Source: Atrichornis clamosus (Eukaryota > Chordata > Aves > Passeriformes > Menuridae). Taken from it: DNA of 64,000 bases. Both the position numbers and the translations under genes were made by a program. This document shows positions 28,369-41,996 of the stretch, in pieces. Below the pieces are notes generated by a model, which made no database searches, was not told where the DNA came from, and saw only the letters and a program-made list of their open reading frames with translations. Position 1 is the first letter of the stretch, and the number at the start of each line of letters is the position of its first letter. The stretch spans positions 186,001 through 250,000 of the forward strand of contig WBMZ01012664.1 in NCBI GenBank assembly GCA_013400975.1, given 5' to 3'.

Positions 28369-31300
28369 AATGTAAATGCTTTTCCCAAATTGGGTATTAA
28401 TTTGTATGACCTTTTCAATATTTTTTGAAGAGCAGGTTGATAAACTCAAATTGTCTCAAAATATTTGACTAAAGAAAGAATTTAATTTACTTCAGTTGTA
28501 TCAACTGCATTGCTTTCCCTGTGAATACCTACTGCTTCTCTGCACAAACAATTTTCTACAATTCCAAGTATTTGAAGCAAATTTTAATTTGGTTTTATTT
28601 AAGTTCCTATGAGAACAGGTGAATAAGTTTAATGGCACATGATTAATTCCTCTATAGAGCATCCCGGGGATAATGCCACTAGACCAGTGATTTCCATTGT
28701 TATGCTGCTACTCCACCTGAATACAATTAGGAGGAACTCGGCTGATGAGTAGAAAAAATTCAGTTCATGATTTAGGGAGCACTGGTTTATAGTGAGGATT
28801 TCAGGTAGGTGGTACTGAAGACATTACCCAGTTAGGTTTAGGTAAGGCACCATTCTGGTACCACGGGTAGTGGCATCCCATCAGCCCAGGTCAGATATTT
28901 TTAACTCAAATCACTGACTTCTTTCCAGGAGCTATCTGTGGTAAGAGCGGTAATACAATAGAGGAAGAGATTATACATAGAAAGCACACAAAAAAAGGGA
29001 ATTATGTTCTATGAAATGTTTACTCAGCTGCTGTTAATGTTAGGAGCAATCTGGACATAGTGTTCTGATCACAGCCAGGGTTAACTGTTCACTGTTAACT
29101 CAACTGAATGGCAGGTCTCAGTACCTCTGATACAGGGAGATGGCTCAAGCTAAGTAACGAGTGAAAAACATGCACTCTCTGGTTTTGGTTTATGGAAGTT
29201 TTCAGTAAGCCTGGGCTAGTGGTATTTATATTAATCCTATGAATAATGTCTTTGATAAAGACCACAATTCTTAAAGCTTTGTGGAAGGCACAGTGACAAG
29301 AGTTAAAAAGTCAGAACTAGTGTTTATGTAAGTTATTGTCCCAAGCAGGGACACTACACTTTCAGCAAAAAATTGTAAAGCAAACAAGCCTACCACTCCT
29401 CCTGAAAAATTTAAGATCTAACATTTCACTCAAAGCTTCAGAATTAGTACTTTTAACTATTAAGAAAAAAAACAAAAAAAGCAACCAGCCAACAACAGGT
29501 GAAAGTATTTAGCTTTGACAGTTAAGATTTTTCGAGGAGCCTAATGAATGCTCCAGCTGCATTTTGGTTAAAATTAAGTGGCTAATTTATGTCGTGTTTC
29601 TTTATTAGCTGCTACTGATGGGCAAGCCCAGCAGCATGGATGCAGAACAGCAGTAATGGACTTTGCATGACATGATTATTCACCAGTAAATGAGTCTGGG
29701 GACAGTCCAATACTGCTGTCACTTAAAGCTGTATTAAAGTGCCTGAGATGGGCATGTTTAACTAAACCCTGAGAAGGCAGCCCCCAGAGTGATCCTTGGG
29801 AATGTGTGGTTAGGAATGGCAAGATTCAAACCAAAGGAGCTCTATTCAACAGAAGAAACACCGGATTCTACCAAAAGGCTTTTAAAAAATTACCTATGAA
29901 CTTCCCTTCAAATAATCAAATCCTGTCAGATGCTCTTGGGGTTTACTTCTGTCTTCAAAAAGCAAACTATTTTCCTTACTGTTTGCAAGACTAAACAAAA
30001 GGAGCCTGAGTACAAATGTCAAAGTCAGCCAGTATTTTCTCAGACACCTTGTTCCCACTTATGGCTCAGACTCTTCCAAGCTGATAGAAAATAAATTATA
30101 GAAAATAAAATACAAAAGTGAACTGCAGGTACTCTTTTTGTTCCCAGATGATCAGATTCTTATGTAAAAACAACAAACCTGAGAGGAAAATATTGCACTC
30201 CTGCTATTACTGAATCAGTCTTGATCTTTTATTTTAGTTTGAGGTCAAGAAAATATATAGATCTCTACATTTGCAGTGTCAAACCCACGTTGTCTGAATA
30301 ACACTTAACATTTTGCACAATAAACTCTCTCGAGCATTGAACATGTATTGTGCTAAATGTCCTGGACTCTCACTCTGGCTCCCACACGCTACATAAAGCA
30401 AGTAAACAGTTACAAGGATCTAAAACACTTGAGGAAAAACATCAATACATTAGTCTTTCCACCTCAAGCTCAGCGGGTATTTGCTTGGAGGTACTTCGCA
30501 TAAACAGAGTTTCAAGTTCAGAGAAAGCTGACTAGAAGATAAAAGGTCCTGATAACCTTCAGAGCTCTGCACCATTGCTGAAAAATGTTCATTCCCCACA
30601 AAGGTCTCCAATGGATTAGCAGCTTTGTGGTGTGCAAGCCCTCCCCATGGCCTTTCATTATATTTCATAGTCACTTAAATCTTTTCCTAATAAAAAGACT
30701 GTGCCAAGGGTGATATTATGAAATACCCCAAAGTTAAGTTGATAACAGTTTAATTAAATGTTGCTCCCTAACAACATTTCTGGCATGGCTCTGGCAATAA
30801 AAAGGAAAAGTCAATGTTGCAGTTGCCTCCTTTGCTTTTCCCATGACACTGCCTTTCAGAGCATGCTGCAGACTTGGGTACATGACATGGTTGCTCAATT
30901 CAGTTTTACCCTGAGCACAAAGAGTTCATTTTAACTCTGGGTTTGGTATGGAGCAGACTCTGCATGATCAGATTTTGTCTGCTGCTTTTTAATTAAAATA
31001 ATAGGCACAGGTCCTCAAAGGAAGTAAATGAGCATAGCTCTGTTGAAGTGAGTATTTACCAAGCCTTCCCACAATGTCAAGAGCAAAAACCTCCTATTAA
31101 ATTCAAGCTGTGCTTTTTATGGAGAAGCACATCTCTGTACAGAGAAGGTTCACGGCACTTACAAGCCAGATTCATTCACTTTATCAAGACACTTAATAAA
31201 TGCACAATTCTTTCCTGTATTTATTCTCTTAGAAGTTGCTTCATTCCTTCATGCTGCAAGCTCTAAGTGCCACACAGCCTGGCTGCACCCTGCAAGCCAC

Positions 31301-34097
31301 CTGCGATGGATAAGCAGATAAATGGTCTCCTAATGTCTCCTCTAACTTCTTCTACAGTGCTCTATTTCTTATACACTATATTTTTCCCATATGTAAAACA
31401 ATGCTAATTCAGCTTCAGCTTGGAAATTTTACTTTGATAAGTATCTTGGGGCCAGTGCCTGTTCATCTGCTGTTGTTGACACAGGCAAGTTTAGTGACAG
31501 GTACCAAATTGTACATAACATCAGCTTTTTTCTCTGGGAGACATGGAGAGGAGTGATTAATTTTACATTGCCCCTTGAAATTGGACGGCTCTTATGTCTT
31601 TAAATTATATAACACAGTAATCTTGTATGTTAAAACTCCATATATACTTCTAGTAGACTTTCAGCATAATTACCCCTTAGTAACACCCAAGAAATAATGA
31701 GGATACACTTAGATTGTGTTAAAATTGTAGTACAAGACTTACATAAGAATTTTACTAGGTCAAACTGGAAATCTAAATTGAAAAATGCATAATGTGACAG
31801 AAATTAAATACGGGGAAAAATTAGTTCACTTTCAATAACAGAAATGCCAGTAAAAATATGGACAAGAAATACTATCACATGAAAAGCACAATTAATTAAA
31901 TCCCAATGCGAAAATTGGCAATGGTACATTTACTAGGCAGTCTACAAAGCCATGAACTCTGAATCAGACATCCCATCTCACACACAGAACAGCCAGAAAA
32001 AAACATTTCTCACATCTGCAAAAGCACAAGCTTGCAGCAGTAGTTCACAGTAGCATAGATCACACGCAAACCAGAACAACCTTCACTCCTCTCCTGATCC
32101 ATAAGGCACATTTTATTGATGTTTCTCCCCAAATTGACACTCATTTTCTGACTCAGAAGCTGACTGGCTGTAGCACTTACTGATTTGTTTCCTCAGCAAA
32201 ACTCCTGGCTTCACTTTTGCCATGAGAACTATCATTCCCAGTGTTAGCTTACAGGGTAAAAACAGGAAACAACCCCTTTTCCTCTACAGCAACAGAATCA
32301 CAGCGTTTCACAGGATCACTGCTGCCTTTTCCAGCTGATTTTGCTGCCTCCCAACCAACAACTGAAGGGGTTTCACCTTGTTTTCTTGAAGAGGCACTAG
32401 ACTTTCCCCTGTTTTTAACTTTAGCTTTCCTGCCTACATCAGCTTCTGTCTTAAACTATTTGGCATAAAACCATGGGTCAACAGGAGGGATTACAGCATT
32501 TTACAACCCTGATCCATTGAGCTCCATGCTGAGCAAACAACACTGGGAAGCAATCCAGCAGACATGAGTGTTTTTCAGACACTGCTTGTCTCCTCCCTAA
32601 AAAGCTGCAATTTAGCAGTAGGTGCAGAAAGGAACAGCAGCAAAGGATGAAGGGCTGAGACACTTAATACTCAGTATTTTGGACAACAGAACATTATTTC
32701 TTCATTGTGTTCATAAGGAAGAATGATTAAATTTACAGTAAGAAACTAATACTTCCTACTTAGCAGACAACCCAAAATGGTTCCTTTCTGCTTTCTCTTC
32801 TGCAATAAAAAACCAAGGAGAGCACCGACAACGTGATTGTCCATATTAACAGCATTCTTAAGGGAAGGAAAATGTACATTCACAAATTGCTGTAACTGTG
32901 CCTGGATGAAATGGGATGGACCATTACATGACTTCTGATTAAATCAGTAGGTTAGATTAGAATGAATTAGAATTTTCGTGTTTGCGCGTAACACAAATGG
33001 GAAAAAAAAGTTACTGCAATTAAATGTGTGTGTACGTGCTTTAGCAAAAATAGAAGCCAGGATAGGAAAATAGAAAACTAGAAAGGACTGCAGAAAATAA
33101 GAGGAAACTATACACTAGATAGGTGGTTTAGGTATTTCCACAGACAAAAAAAATTTGTGAGATCCGTAATTTTCCATTTACAACTCTTGAGCTGAATTTT
33201 TGTTCATGAAACTTTTGATTTTAGAACTGATTCCTCTGAGATTCTCGGTCAGGAATAAAGCTTTATTTCATCTTATACAGTAATGCATTTACACATTTAG
33301 CCACTTAGCAAATTTTCATAAATATAGGGGCATTTGTCAGCATTTGTCTTTCAATCTGCACAGTGTAAAACAAATCTTTGACAGAAGCAATGATAAAAGA
33401 TGTGAATACCAGATTATATAAAGAAATCACAATTACATTGCTTCTTGGATACTATTATTAGAACTATAACTTAACATCTATTGTGGCCTCTGGGATAAAA
33501 AAATATGGTTTTCGTATTTTTAAATCACTTATATTCATTTCAGATACAATTCTGTCAACTTGTAAATGAGAATTATTATGTTATCTGAAATTACTTTTGC
33601 TCACTAACTATACAAACAGTTTCAAATCCGTTTGCAACCACACATTTTATCACACTGCACAAGAGGAATCTCACATTAACACCCAGGAGCAGCCCTCTGC
33701 TCTGCAGGGGTAACTGTGGCCTCTGACAGACCCCCCTGGGCTCCTCCCACGTAAATGGGACAGGCCAGGTATGGCCAAAGATGGCAGAGGTTTTTCACCA
33801 CCAAGTATCTCTAACGAACTGCAGGATAGACTTTAAAAAATACCACAAACAACAAACCTAACATACAATGTTGTCATTAAAAGCATAAAAAGTTACCTTT
33901 GGTTTCCAAAATGGAAAGATCTTCTGTGGTTATTTTTTTTCTGTGCGGCTAACTAAAAAATCTCACACTTTTGCACTCAGATTTCTTAGTGCATAAAAGA
34001 ACTTAATGCACAATCACTTGCTGAAGAAGATGAAAAAAAAAGTTAATGAAAATTATCATGTCATTTTTTGTTCAAGTTAAATGACAGGGAAAAAAAT

Positions 34098-34112
34098 CTA
34101 TATATATATATA
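34098..34112. repeat. Short (TA)n repeat
   Basis: About seven TA dinucleotides in AT-rich intron. Confidence 0.7.
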
Positions 34113-36521
34113 ACACAGAAAGGGACAAAAAAGAGGAAAAAGCATATTATTTGCTGTCTTTTAAATGTCTGTCATGGTTAAGGGGAAAATATAGAGTCTT
34201 TTAAAATATCAAAATACATTATAGCATTCTTTTACATTCAAATTTCCAATTTCCATTTAAGCAGCTAGAACAGATTTCACAAGCTTATTATCCAATGGAA
34301 AAAAATATAATTTTCTTCAGAGCATATTTATTTCCATAAGCCAATCTTACTAAAAGAATCTCAAAATAATCATGCGTTTGATACTGGTTCAAACTGTAAG
34401 CTCAAGACTATCTGGACCACGTAACCTATAAATCCTCTCTATGCGTTTTGTTAAGAAAGATGCTCAACATACTCATCTATACCAGTTGATAATCATATGG
34501 AGGCCACTTTGGAAGAGCCAGGCCATGGCAATGTTTACAAGGGCTGTGGCACAGAAAAAAGAAATCAAAATTGAGGAGGGGGGAAAAAAGAGCTAAAATG
34601 ACCAGCAAGAAAAGAATTGTCATAAAAGGATGCTCATACTCCCTCATCTCATTTAACAAATCTATCAATGCAACTGACTTCAAATGTAAATACATAGACT
34701 AAGGAAAGAACAACACTGAAAAATTAATTGTGGCATGTCTGATTGTCCTCCTTTCATATCTCAGCTGCAACAGTGAGACTAACTGACAACTAAATTCATA
34801 CCAGAAAGTAACTGCTTTAGAATTATGCTGTGTTGCACCGTACTGCATTGGTGCACTGTTAAATTTGGGAAATAGTATCATGGAAAGCATCATCATTTAT
34901 TTTTAAACATTTGCAGTTTTAAATAAAACGCACTTGTAGGACACTCACATTTGCTCCCAACAGGATATTATGAATTTACAGCCCATCCACACTGCAAGGG
35001 GGCTCCAGAGTGTTAAAAAAGTCCCAAGTATTGACCTGATTGACTGCACAATTAGCTAAAAGAGATTATCAACTACTTCTGAAAAACAGCCTCCTTTCAT
35101 CAGTGGGATCTCTGTTATACAAGTTAGAGAGCACATGCTCCACCTGGAACACAAACAAGACAGCAAATGGTAGGAATGGGGAGCTGAAATATGAGGGTTT
35201 ACTGGGGTTGTTAAGTGGTATCTATGCAGGTGGACACACTGCATTGGTGTGGAACACCAGAAAAGAATATATATATTCCATTGAGTTGGATTTCCTGAAT
35301 TGCTTGTTCACTGACACCACTCACCATAAACACGGAAGAGATGTATTTCAGTCTAGGAGAATGATGTTATAAAACATCTTATGCAAAACATTTTAATAAT
35401 TCTACAGTCATTATTGCTACATCAATATTCACTAAAACACAAAGATAAGTAAGACTTGAGAGTAAAAAAATACTACATAAAAAGGCATTTTAATTATTTT
35501 TAAAGTTATTAAAAGTTTCCTAAAGTTCATAGATTTGGAATATACAATGCAACTAAAGCAATTTAAATATATACAATGTTAGAAAGGAAAGAACATACGA
35601 GCAATCAAAACCCCCTTTTCATAGATTTTCAACACTAAGGTGTGAGTCAATCCTGACTGGTAATCCACTTTTTATGTTTATGCTCCTGATTCAGGCTATG
35701 CAAAAGCATATGTTTATTACAAATGTGCTTACATTAAGTTGTTTAATTAAAACTAGGACTTATTTTGGTGGCATTCTCAAAAGTTTGTAACTCTTGCTAA
35801 GGCTCTTTGAAGAGGAGACGGCATTATTGGAGCTGTATCAAATAGTTTCTAATTCTCTTGTGCTAGACCCAAAAGATCTTTGGAGTGGGATAAATTGCTG
35901 GTGAATCCTGCTGTTTCTGGTACTCCTATGACTGAATTCTGTTAGATGGCCTTATATCAGGAATCACAGCAGATTACATACTGTATTTCTGTAAACTGAC
36001 TCTCAAGATTGTTAAACTGCTTTGCACGTCTTTGCGGCCCTTAGAAGTCTCAATAATTCCAGTTATTTCTTTACATTTTTTGCCTAAACACAGAATTTAA
36101 TGTGAAACCAGGTGCTAGGTAGAGAAATTCTTGATATCACAAACCTATAGTAAATAAGCAAAAACGTTTAAAATAAACTTCCTAACATTTCAGTTGTGAT
36201 GATCTAATCTAAAAAAAAAATACAGCAACTCATTAATTTTAGAGCTTGCTTTTGCATAAAGCCACAGAGGGAGCTTTACTTCAGAACTATGTCACATACT
36301 TTTTCTAGTGGTAAAATGACGTAAATAAACGAGGGCTTGTATAGGTTCAATAGGAGAAGAAAAATAGGACTATCAAAACTAAATTTTTTTACCTACCAAG
36401 AGTACGTAATAAGCAGAGAACTGAGTATCAATAGGCCATTATTTGTCTGAATTACAAAGTATCAAGTAGAAGAAGATATATTATTCCAAAGTATTACTAG
36501 ACTAATAATAATTTGAGAATT

Positions 36522-36732
36522 TTTTCTAGATATAAGGAAAATCTTTTACTATGAGAACAGTCAAACATTGGAGCAGGTTGCTTAGGGAAGTTGAGCACGC
36601 CTAGGTTTTTAAAGATTAAGTTGAATGAAGTATTGAGCAGCCTGGTGGGACCTGAGCTGACCCTGCCTTGAGCATCAGGTTGGACAAGACATCTTTAGGT
36701 TCCACCCTGAATCATTCAGTGGTTCTGTGACA
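36522..36732 (+). mobile_element. CR1 LINE 3'-end fragment, forward orientation
   Basis: The stretch follows the CR1 3' end in order: TAGATATAAGGAAAATCTTT, ACTATGAGAACAGTCAAACA, TTGGAGCAGGTTGCTTAGG, then TGGGACCTGAGCTGACCCTG, CATCAGGTTGGACAAGACAT, and finally TTCCACCCTGAATCATTCAG and TGGTTCTGTGA. This is the typical CR1 3' untranslated tail ending near short ATTCTGTGA-type units. The copy is 5'-truncated and well diverged, as expected of an old insertion. Confidence 0.85.
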
Positions 36733-37433
36733 TTCATTCTGCAAGTGTTTTTAAGCAGGAAACTCACAGGCACACCAGCCACTTCTCCAGTCGACAGAAG
36801 TTTCTGACAACAGGCAACAGAAATAAAACGGCACATGCGGGAGCAAAGTAAGTGGCATAAGGCAAATAAAACTTTCTAAAATTAAATTAGCACCTCCTTA
36901 AAGGCAGGAAGGCAATAACTATCAAGTAATACTCTCAGATAAAAGATAAAGAATTGGAGAAAAATGATTTGTATGCTAGTAAATAATCTATTCTAGACCA
37001 AGAACCACTTCAAATATATTCTACAGCGAGGCTAGCGCATGGAGATAGCAAAGAGGGAAGGGATACTCTAAATTATTTTAACAAGTCTGTAGCTCCTTGC
37101 ACTGCAGGGCTCCACACAACTAACTAAAAGACAGTTGGGAAATAAACATGAGGTTGGCAAAAAGAACTCTGAACAAACTGAAGGCTCTCATTTTTTACTG
37201 AATTATAAAAGAGGTTCTAGGCTATAGCATAAAAGAAATAAGAAGTTCTGAATAATAGATGCAGGTGCTCATATATGACCTTATGAATAATTCAGAAAAT
37301 TTAACATTACAGACTTTTTTAAGGGAAAAAAGGATAGCATCTACACCAGAAATAACATTGATACCAAAATAGCCAGGGAGTAAGAGATGGCTGCAGAGCT
37401 GTGACAAACGATGAAAGAGAAAAGGAAAATCAC

Positions 37434-37587
37434 CTGGAGGAAATAAATAGCTAAAATGCTATTCTCAAGAACAGTGACACAAGTAATGACAGTGAGAGAC
37501 AGACTCCTTTGAACAGCAGAAGACTTTGCAAGCAGGTTTATCAGCACAGCTGTGCTATCAACATAAGCATCGATATTTTTTAGAACA
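37434..37587 (-). other. Exon-like open segment with consensus splice sites
   Basis: On the minus strand a strong acceptor, TCCTTCTTTCTTTTGCTCTC then AG at 37589-37588, is followed by 154 nt that are open in one frame and end at CTCCAG|GTGATT (donor GT at 37433-37432). The segment starts in phase 2 and ends in phase 0. The peptide begins VLKNIDAYVDSTAVLINLLA and continues with Ser/Leu/Val-rich sequence ending in LAIYFLQ. I cannot assign a family. It may be an unannotated cassette exon, a fossil exon, or a decoy, which are common in long introns. Confidence 0.22.
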
Positions 37588-40154
37588 CTGAGAGCAAAAG
37601 AAAGAAGGATAAAATGAAGGTATCAAAATGATTGAGCAAGCAATAAAGATGGCAAAAGTATAAATGAAATGATTGATGGTACACACCTTGGCACCATAAA
37701 ATAAGGAGTGCAGAATAGGAGAAAAAGTAATGTTACATCATGGGAGTATTTATGGGAAGATAATTCCCAGATAAGTTGCTATTTTAATGAAATTTTATTA
37801 GCATATTTTATTGAGAGAAAAAAACTCTACAAATTTAAATTGAAAAAAGATTTAGGGAAATGGAGAATATTTTGGGGGCCGGGAAGGCAGAGAATGGGCT
37901 TCTTAAAAAGTGAACTGTTTTCCCACCACATTCTTCACAGTACCACAAGGAGAACAGACCCTGTTCCATTTTTGCTGCATGGCTGAGATGCTCAACTAGC
38001 ACCACCAAAGTCAGGAACACAGGCTGGACATGCAGGAAGGTATCTGGAGCACATTGCAATCCTGAATTCACAAGGCAGTTGTCACAACAAGAGTTACAGC
38101 TGCAAACTTATAAGTGATTCTGAATTTGCACAAGGACTGTAGGACTTTCACTTCACACGACTGAGCAGACTGAATGGGATGATTACCAAACTGATTCATG
38201 GCCTACAGATGCCAAACCCAATCCATAAAGGTGTTGCAGCAATGAAACCATAAAAATAGCTGATACATGGATACTACCAAGTCTTAAAAGATATAGAAAA
38301 AATTACAAATCACTTGAAGAAGCAAGCCAATATCATTACATTACTAGCAGAACACCACCAGATAAAAGTTGAATAAAGCAGCATCATCAATGCCAAAGGC
38401 ATGCATTTTGTCTTTCAGATGTCCTTTATCCACATCAATTGCATGAGAGCCAAATACGATACTTTGACCCAATATTGACAAGTAGGATATTGGCCATCCA
38501 GCGTAGTTCTCACAAATCACTAGTTGTATTCAGCAAAATATATGTAATGAAATTCCATATTTTCCCTGAGGTTTTAATGAATATTTTTCATAGTTTTATT
38601 GGAACAAAAACTTGACTAGAACACATAGCTTAAAACAAGTAATTTCTGGAAAAGCCACATGAATACCTATTTAACTTCAAAGAAAAGCAAACTTAAGACA
38701 ATTAAATCTCCTTTTTCTCTCCAGTTCACCTTCATGTCACTTTATGGAATAAATTAATTTAAAATGATTGATTTGTTTCTATAGGATTTGTATAGGTTTC
38801 ACTCACCTTTTCCCACTAATGGTCATCCATCTTATTTCAAGACAAGATTCACTACTAATTGAAAGAATGAGATGCTCTGGTACTACCTTACCTTGAAAAG
38901 AGACTCTCCATCATCATGCAAGAGAATTTTTAAAAGCACACTTGATAGATTCACAAGAAAAAATGGTCTGAAATAAAATGTTTACTTGTTTGCATCATTT
39001 TCTCTTCATCATTCATTAAGCAAACATTTAACTGCCGCCACTTTCTTGGTTTTGACTTAAGCACTTTACCTAAAGTACAGAAGCATAAAAAACCTTCATG
39101 CAGCAAAATTGAGCAGAAGTCACAGTGCTGTTCTCACTGAGGCAGGTTATTAATTTGAATTTAATGAAGTCTTATATTTTTACAATACAACTCCTAAAAA
39201 TGGACTACATATAACTATTTATAGGTCAACAATTTGAAAAGTCCACCGTGTCAGTCCACTGTAATGTACAAAATCTCCAGTCCAGCTGGCTTTATATTCA
39301 GTGCATAGACTCTGCTTTACAGACTCAAAGAAAAATATGGCACAGAAGAAATCTAAACTTTTCTCATCAGCAGCAAATTGTCCTTATCTTGAAAACAAAT
39401 TTGAATTAGTTGAATGAGAGTAATGAGCACAGTGTAGAATAAATACAGAAAATGAAGTATCTGGTCATTTTCATTAATATCCCATGCACATATATATTAT
39501 AGTGATAAATACATACTTTTGTTTTTCTAAAGCTGATTAACTGTATTTAACACTGCTGTATTCATTTTCTGAGCATTCATATTTTATGAGCTGGGCAAGT
39601 TAGTGTATACTGTTATTTCCATTTTTCAAATGCTGCATCACTTCTTGGTACAGCAGGGGACATTATGATTATAAATGAGCAAAACTTCAGTGTTTGCATG
39701 GTGTACTCTCCATTAAAGCTAAATAGAGCAGTCTGTGATACAACAGATTTGTAGTTACTCCTGTAAACAGCAACACACGTAAACAGAGTAACTTCATCGA
39801 TCAGTAGTTTTATGAAACTAACAGAAAAGGAAATTCCACAGAGGTATATTAAAAAAAAGAAAATGATCAAGAAGATACAAAAGAGAAAAGGTAGGGACAA
39901 GAAAAATGGAAGTTTGAGAGGGAAAAAAGATACACTGAGCTTTGCACAATTGCATTGGATCCTGATTTCAGGTTCTGTACCTTACACTAGAAATAACAGA
40001 AATAATATCAAAATTATAACAAAATATCCACAGAATTCCATGTGTTTTAGTCAGACATCAACAAGCAAGACAAAAGTAACTCTTACTAAGCTCAACACTG
40101 CAATTTAGCCAAGTCAAACTCCAAAAACACTCAAAGTCAGTGTAGGCATCAATT

Positions 40155-40367
40155 TTAAGTACTCTTGGCTTGCACCGAGACCCTCAAGTGTTTACAGCAC
40201 GGAAGAACTTTACCCCGCGGCAGAGAGGACTGGCAAGACACCTGCGAGTGCACCCGGAAGGCCAGGTTTAGGCAGGCAGCCACTGGCACTGCCCTCTGGA
40301 AGTGCTTCAGTCGGCTTCTCTCCGTGTCCCTTTCATGATTTACAGCTTGTACTTTCGGTGAAAGGGG
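40155..40367 (-). other. CpG- and GC-rich patch with a 70-codon open frame
   Basis: Within otherwise AT-rich intron, about 40165-40400 has roughly ten CpGs. The minus strand is open from after TGA (40370-40368) to TAA (40157-40155), reading for example RLKHFQRAVPVAACLNLAFR. There is no initiating ATG near the start. A donor-like GCGGG|GTAAAG lies within. It could be an old GC-rich repeat, a promoter-type CpG patch, or exonic. Confidence 0.25.
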
Positions 40368-41269
40368 TCATTATTTCAACGAAGAAACAACTTACACGCC
40401 TGGCCAATAACAGCAATGTGTGGGAAGCTACTAATAGAAGTATTAACACTCTTAATTGCAAATAAACTGCTTTTCTCTCACTTTTCATCTCCTATACCAA
40501 GTGCTTGGTCTAATTAATTTTGTCTAGCTCTTCTTTGTTACTTTGTATTTCACTATCAAATAGAGAGGACCCTAAATTGGTTCAGTTAATTCAGCTGAGA
40601 ACTTAAATACTCTCTCATTTTATGTTCCTCCATTACCAGGTTATTTTTTATATTTCCTTTTTATTTTCCTTTCTATTTAAATGTGAAATGCAAAATTTCC
40701 AAGAGACATAAAGGAATAACCATAGAATAATACTATATTACAATAGAGTTTACTTGCTGGAGTAGGCACGGAGCAGTACATAATTTATCACAAAAATAAA
40801 AAAAAAGATCATATTAATTCATATGAGAATTATAGCATGACTGATGCAATAAATATAACTGTAGCAAGTAAATTATATGAACATGATCCAAAAGGATCTG
40901 AATCCATACTAAACGAAAATACTTCATGGCAATTTATTTAACCATTGAAAGAAGAAAAATCAGCAGTGGTAAACAAAGTTCATCTGTCATCTGCATGCAA
41001 CTAGCATCTCTGTGATTACGAAGTAAGAACAACTGTGTTAAGAGCTGAGCATACAAGAACAACACCTGCACACTCATACACAGTATTTGTTTTCCCCCTC
41101 TTCTTTTCTGCTGCTCACGGTTGTTTCCCAGATAACTGCTGGCTGTGGAGTCTGAAGCAAAGCAACAGATGCCCTGGGCAACTGGACAGAGTGTTTTTCA
41201 GCAGAGTCACGTTTGAAATGAGGATAAACTGATGCTGATAGGGACAGGAAATGGGATCATGAGACAGAT

Positions 41270-41996
41270 TTCAATTACAATTAAACCATCTTTATTAGAA
41301 ACCATCAGTCAGAGTAGGAATATCGCTGCACTTCTCCATGTGCCAATATCCTACAGCTCCTGCAAAAGAAAAGAAAAGGAAGTGCATGAAAAAATAACTT
41401 AGTGCTCTGTGCAGTGCATTGCCAATTTTCCCACACTGCTTACCCTTCTGTTCAGCTTCCAGCAATTACTGGCAGGACACCATCTCCACACATTCTAGGC
41501 AGGACACTGAAGGACAGAGAAAGATTTAGTTCACTGTCACAACCATCGATTTTTCTATACAACTGCAATATACATTACAAGCTCACCACTGTCGTGGAAC
41601 ATTTATTGAGATACTTACCTTCTACTTTCCAAATCCTTGCATCATTTACTGAATGAGACTTGACATCTACGTAGCAACCTCCAAGTAGGAAAAGGGAAAA
41701 GTAACACTGATTCACCATGGCTGCATAAACATGGCATAGATCAGGCATTTGGAGCCTCTCCTCCTGTAGCAAGGTAACTTTAATACAGTGAACAACCTTC
41801 TATTAATAATAAATCCCCATATCCCAGCAGCCTAACAACAGATCCCAAGTTCTCATGGACGTGTCCAGATTGTACTTACTGCTTTGAAGCCTACTCCCAG
41901 GTCCTCTCTCAAGTGGAAATATAAAGTCTCACTGGCAGATCTTGTGGCAGCTGTCTGTAGCACCACCTTTGACACGTGGATCTCACCTTTCTCCAG
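41270..41996 (-). other. Candidate 3' end of an undescribed spliced transcript nested in NRG3
   Basis: On the minus strand four exon-like blocks can be drawn: 41996-41880, 41763-41619, 41506-41444, and 41359 to about 41270. Three GT-AG introns separate them: 116 bp (GTAAGTACA...TTGCTACAG), 112 bp (GTAAGTATC...CTGTCCTTCAG) and 84 bp (GTAAGCAGT...TTTTCTTTTGCAG). Blocks one and two are open and join in phase 0; block two joins block three in phase 1 and ends at TAA (41468-41466), 22 nt before the last junction. AATAAA follows at 41296-41291. The predicted tail is about 100 residues. Block one includes VSKVVLQTAATRSASETLYF. Block two includes SLFLLGGCYVDVKSHSVNDA then RIWKVEG, vaguely like a kelch blade (LGG...ND...W). 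The acceptor of block one is weak. No family is confidently recognised. Confidence 0.35.

Noticed and set aside
35040..35372. 110-codon plus-strand frame
   Set aside because: No recognisable domain and no splice or promoter context; its length is within chance for a 64-kb AT-rich window.
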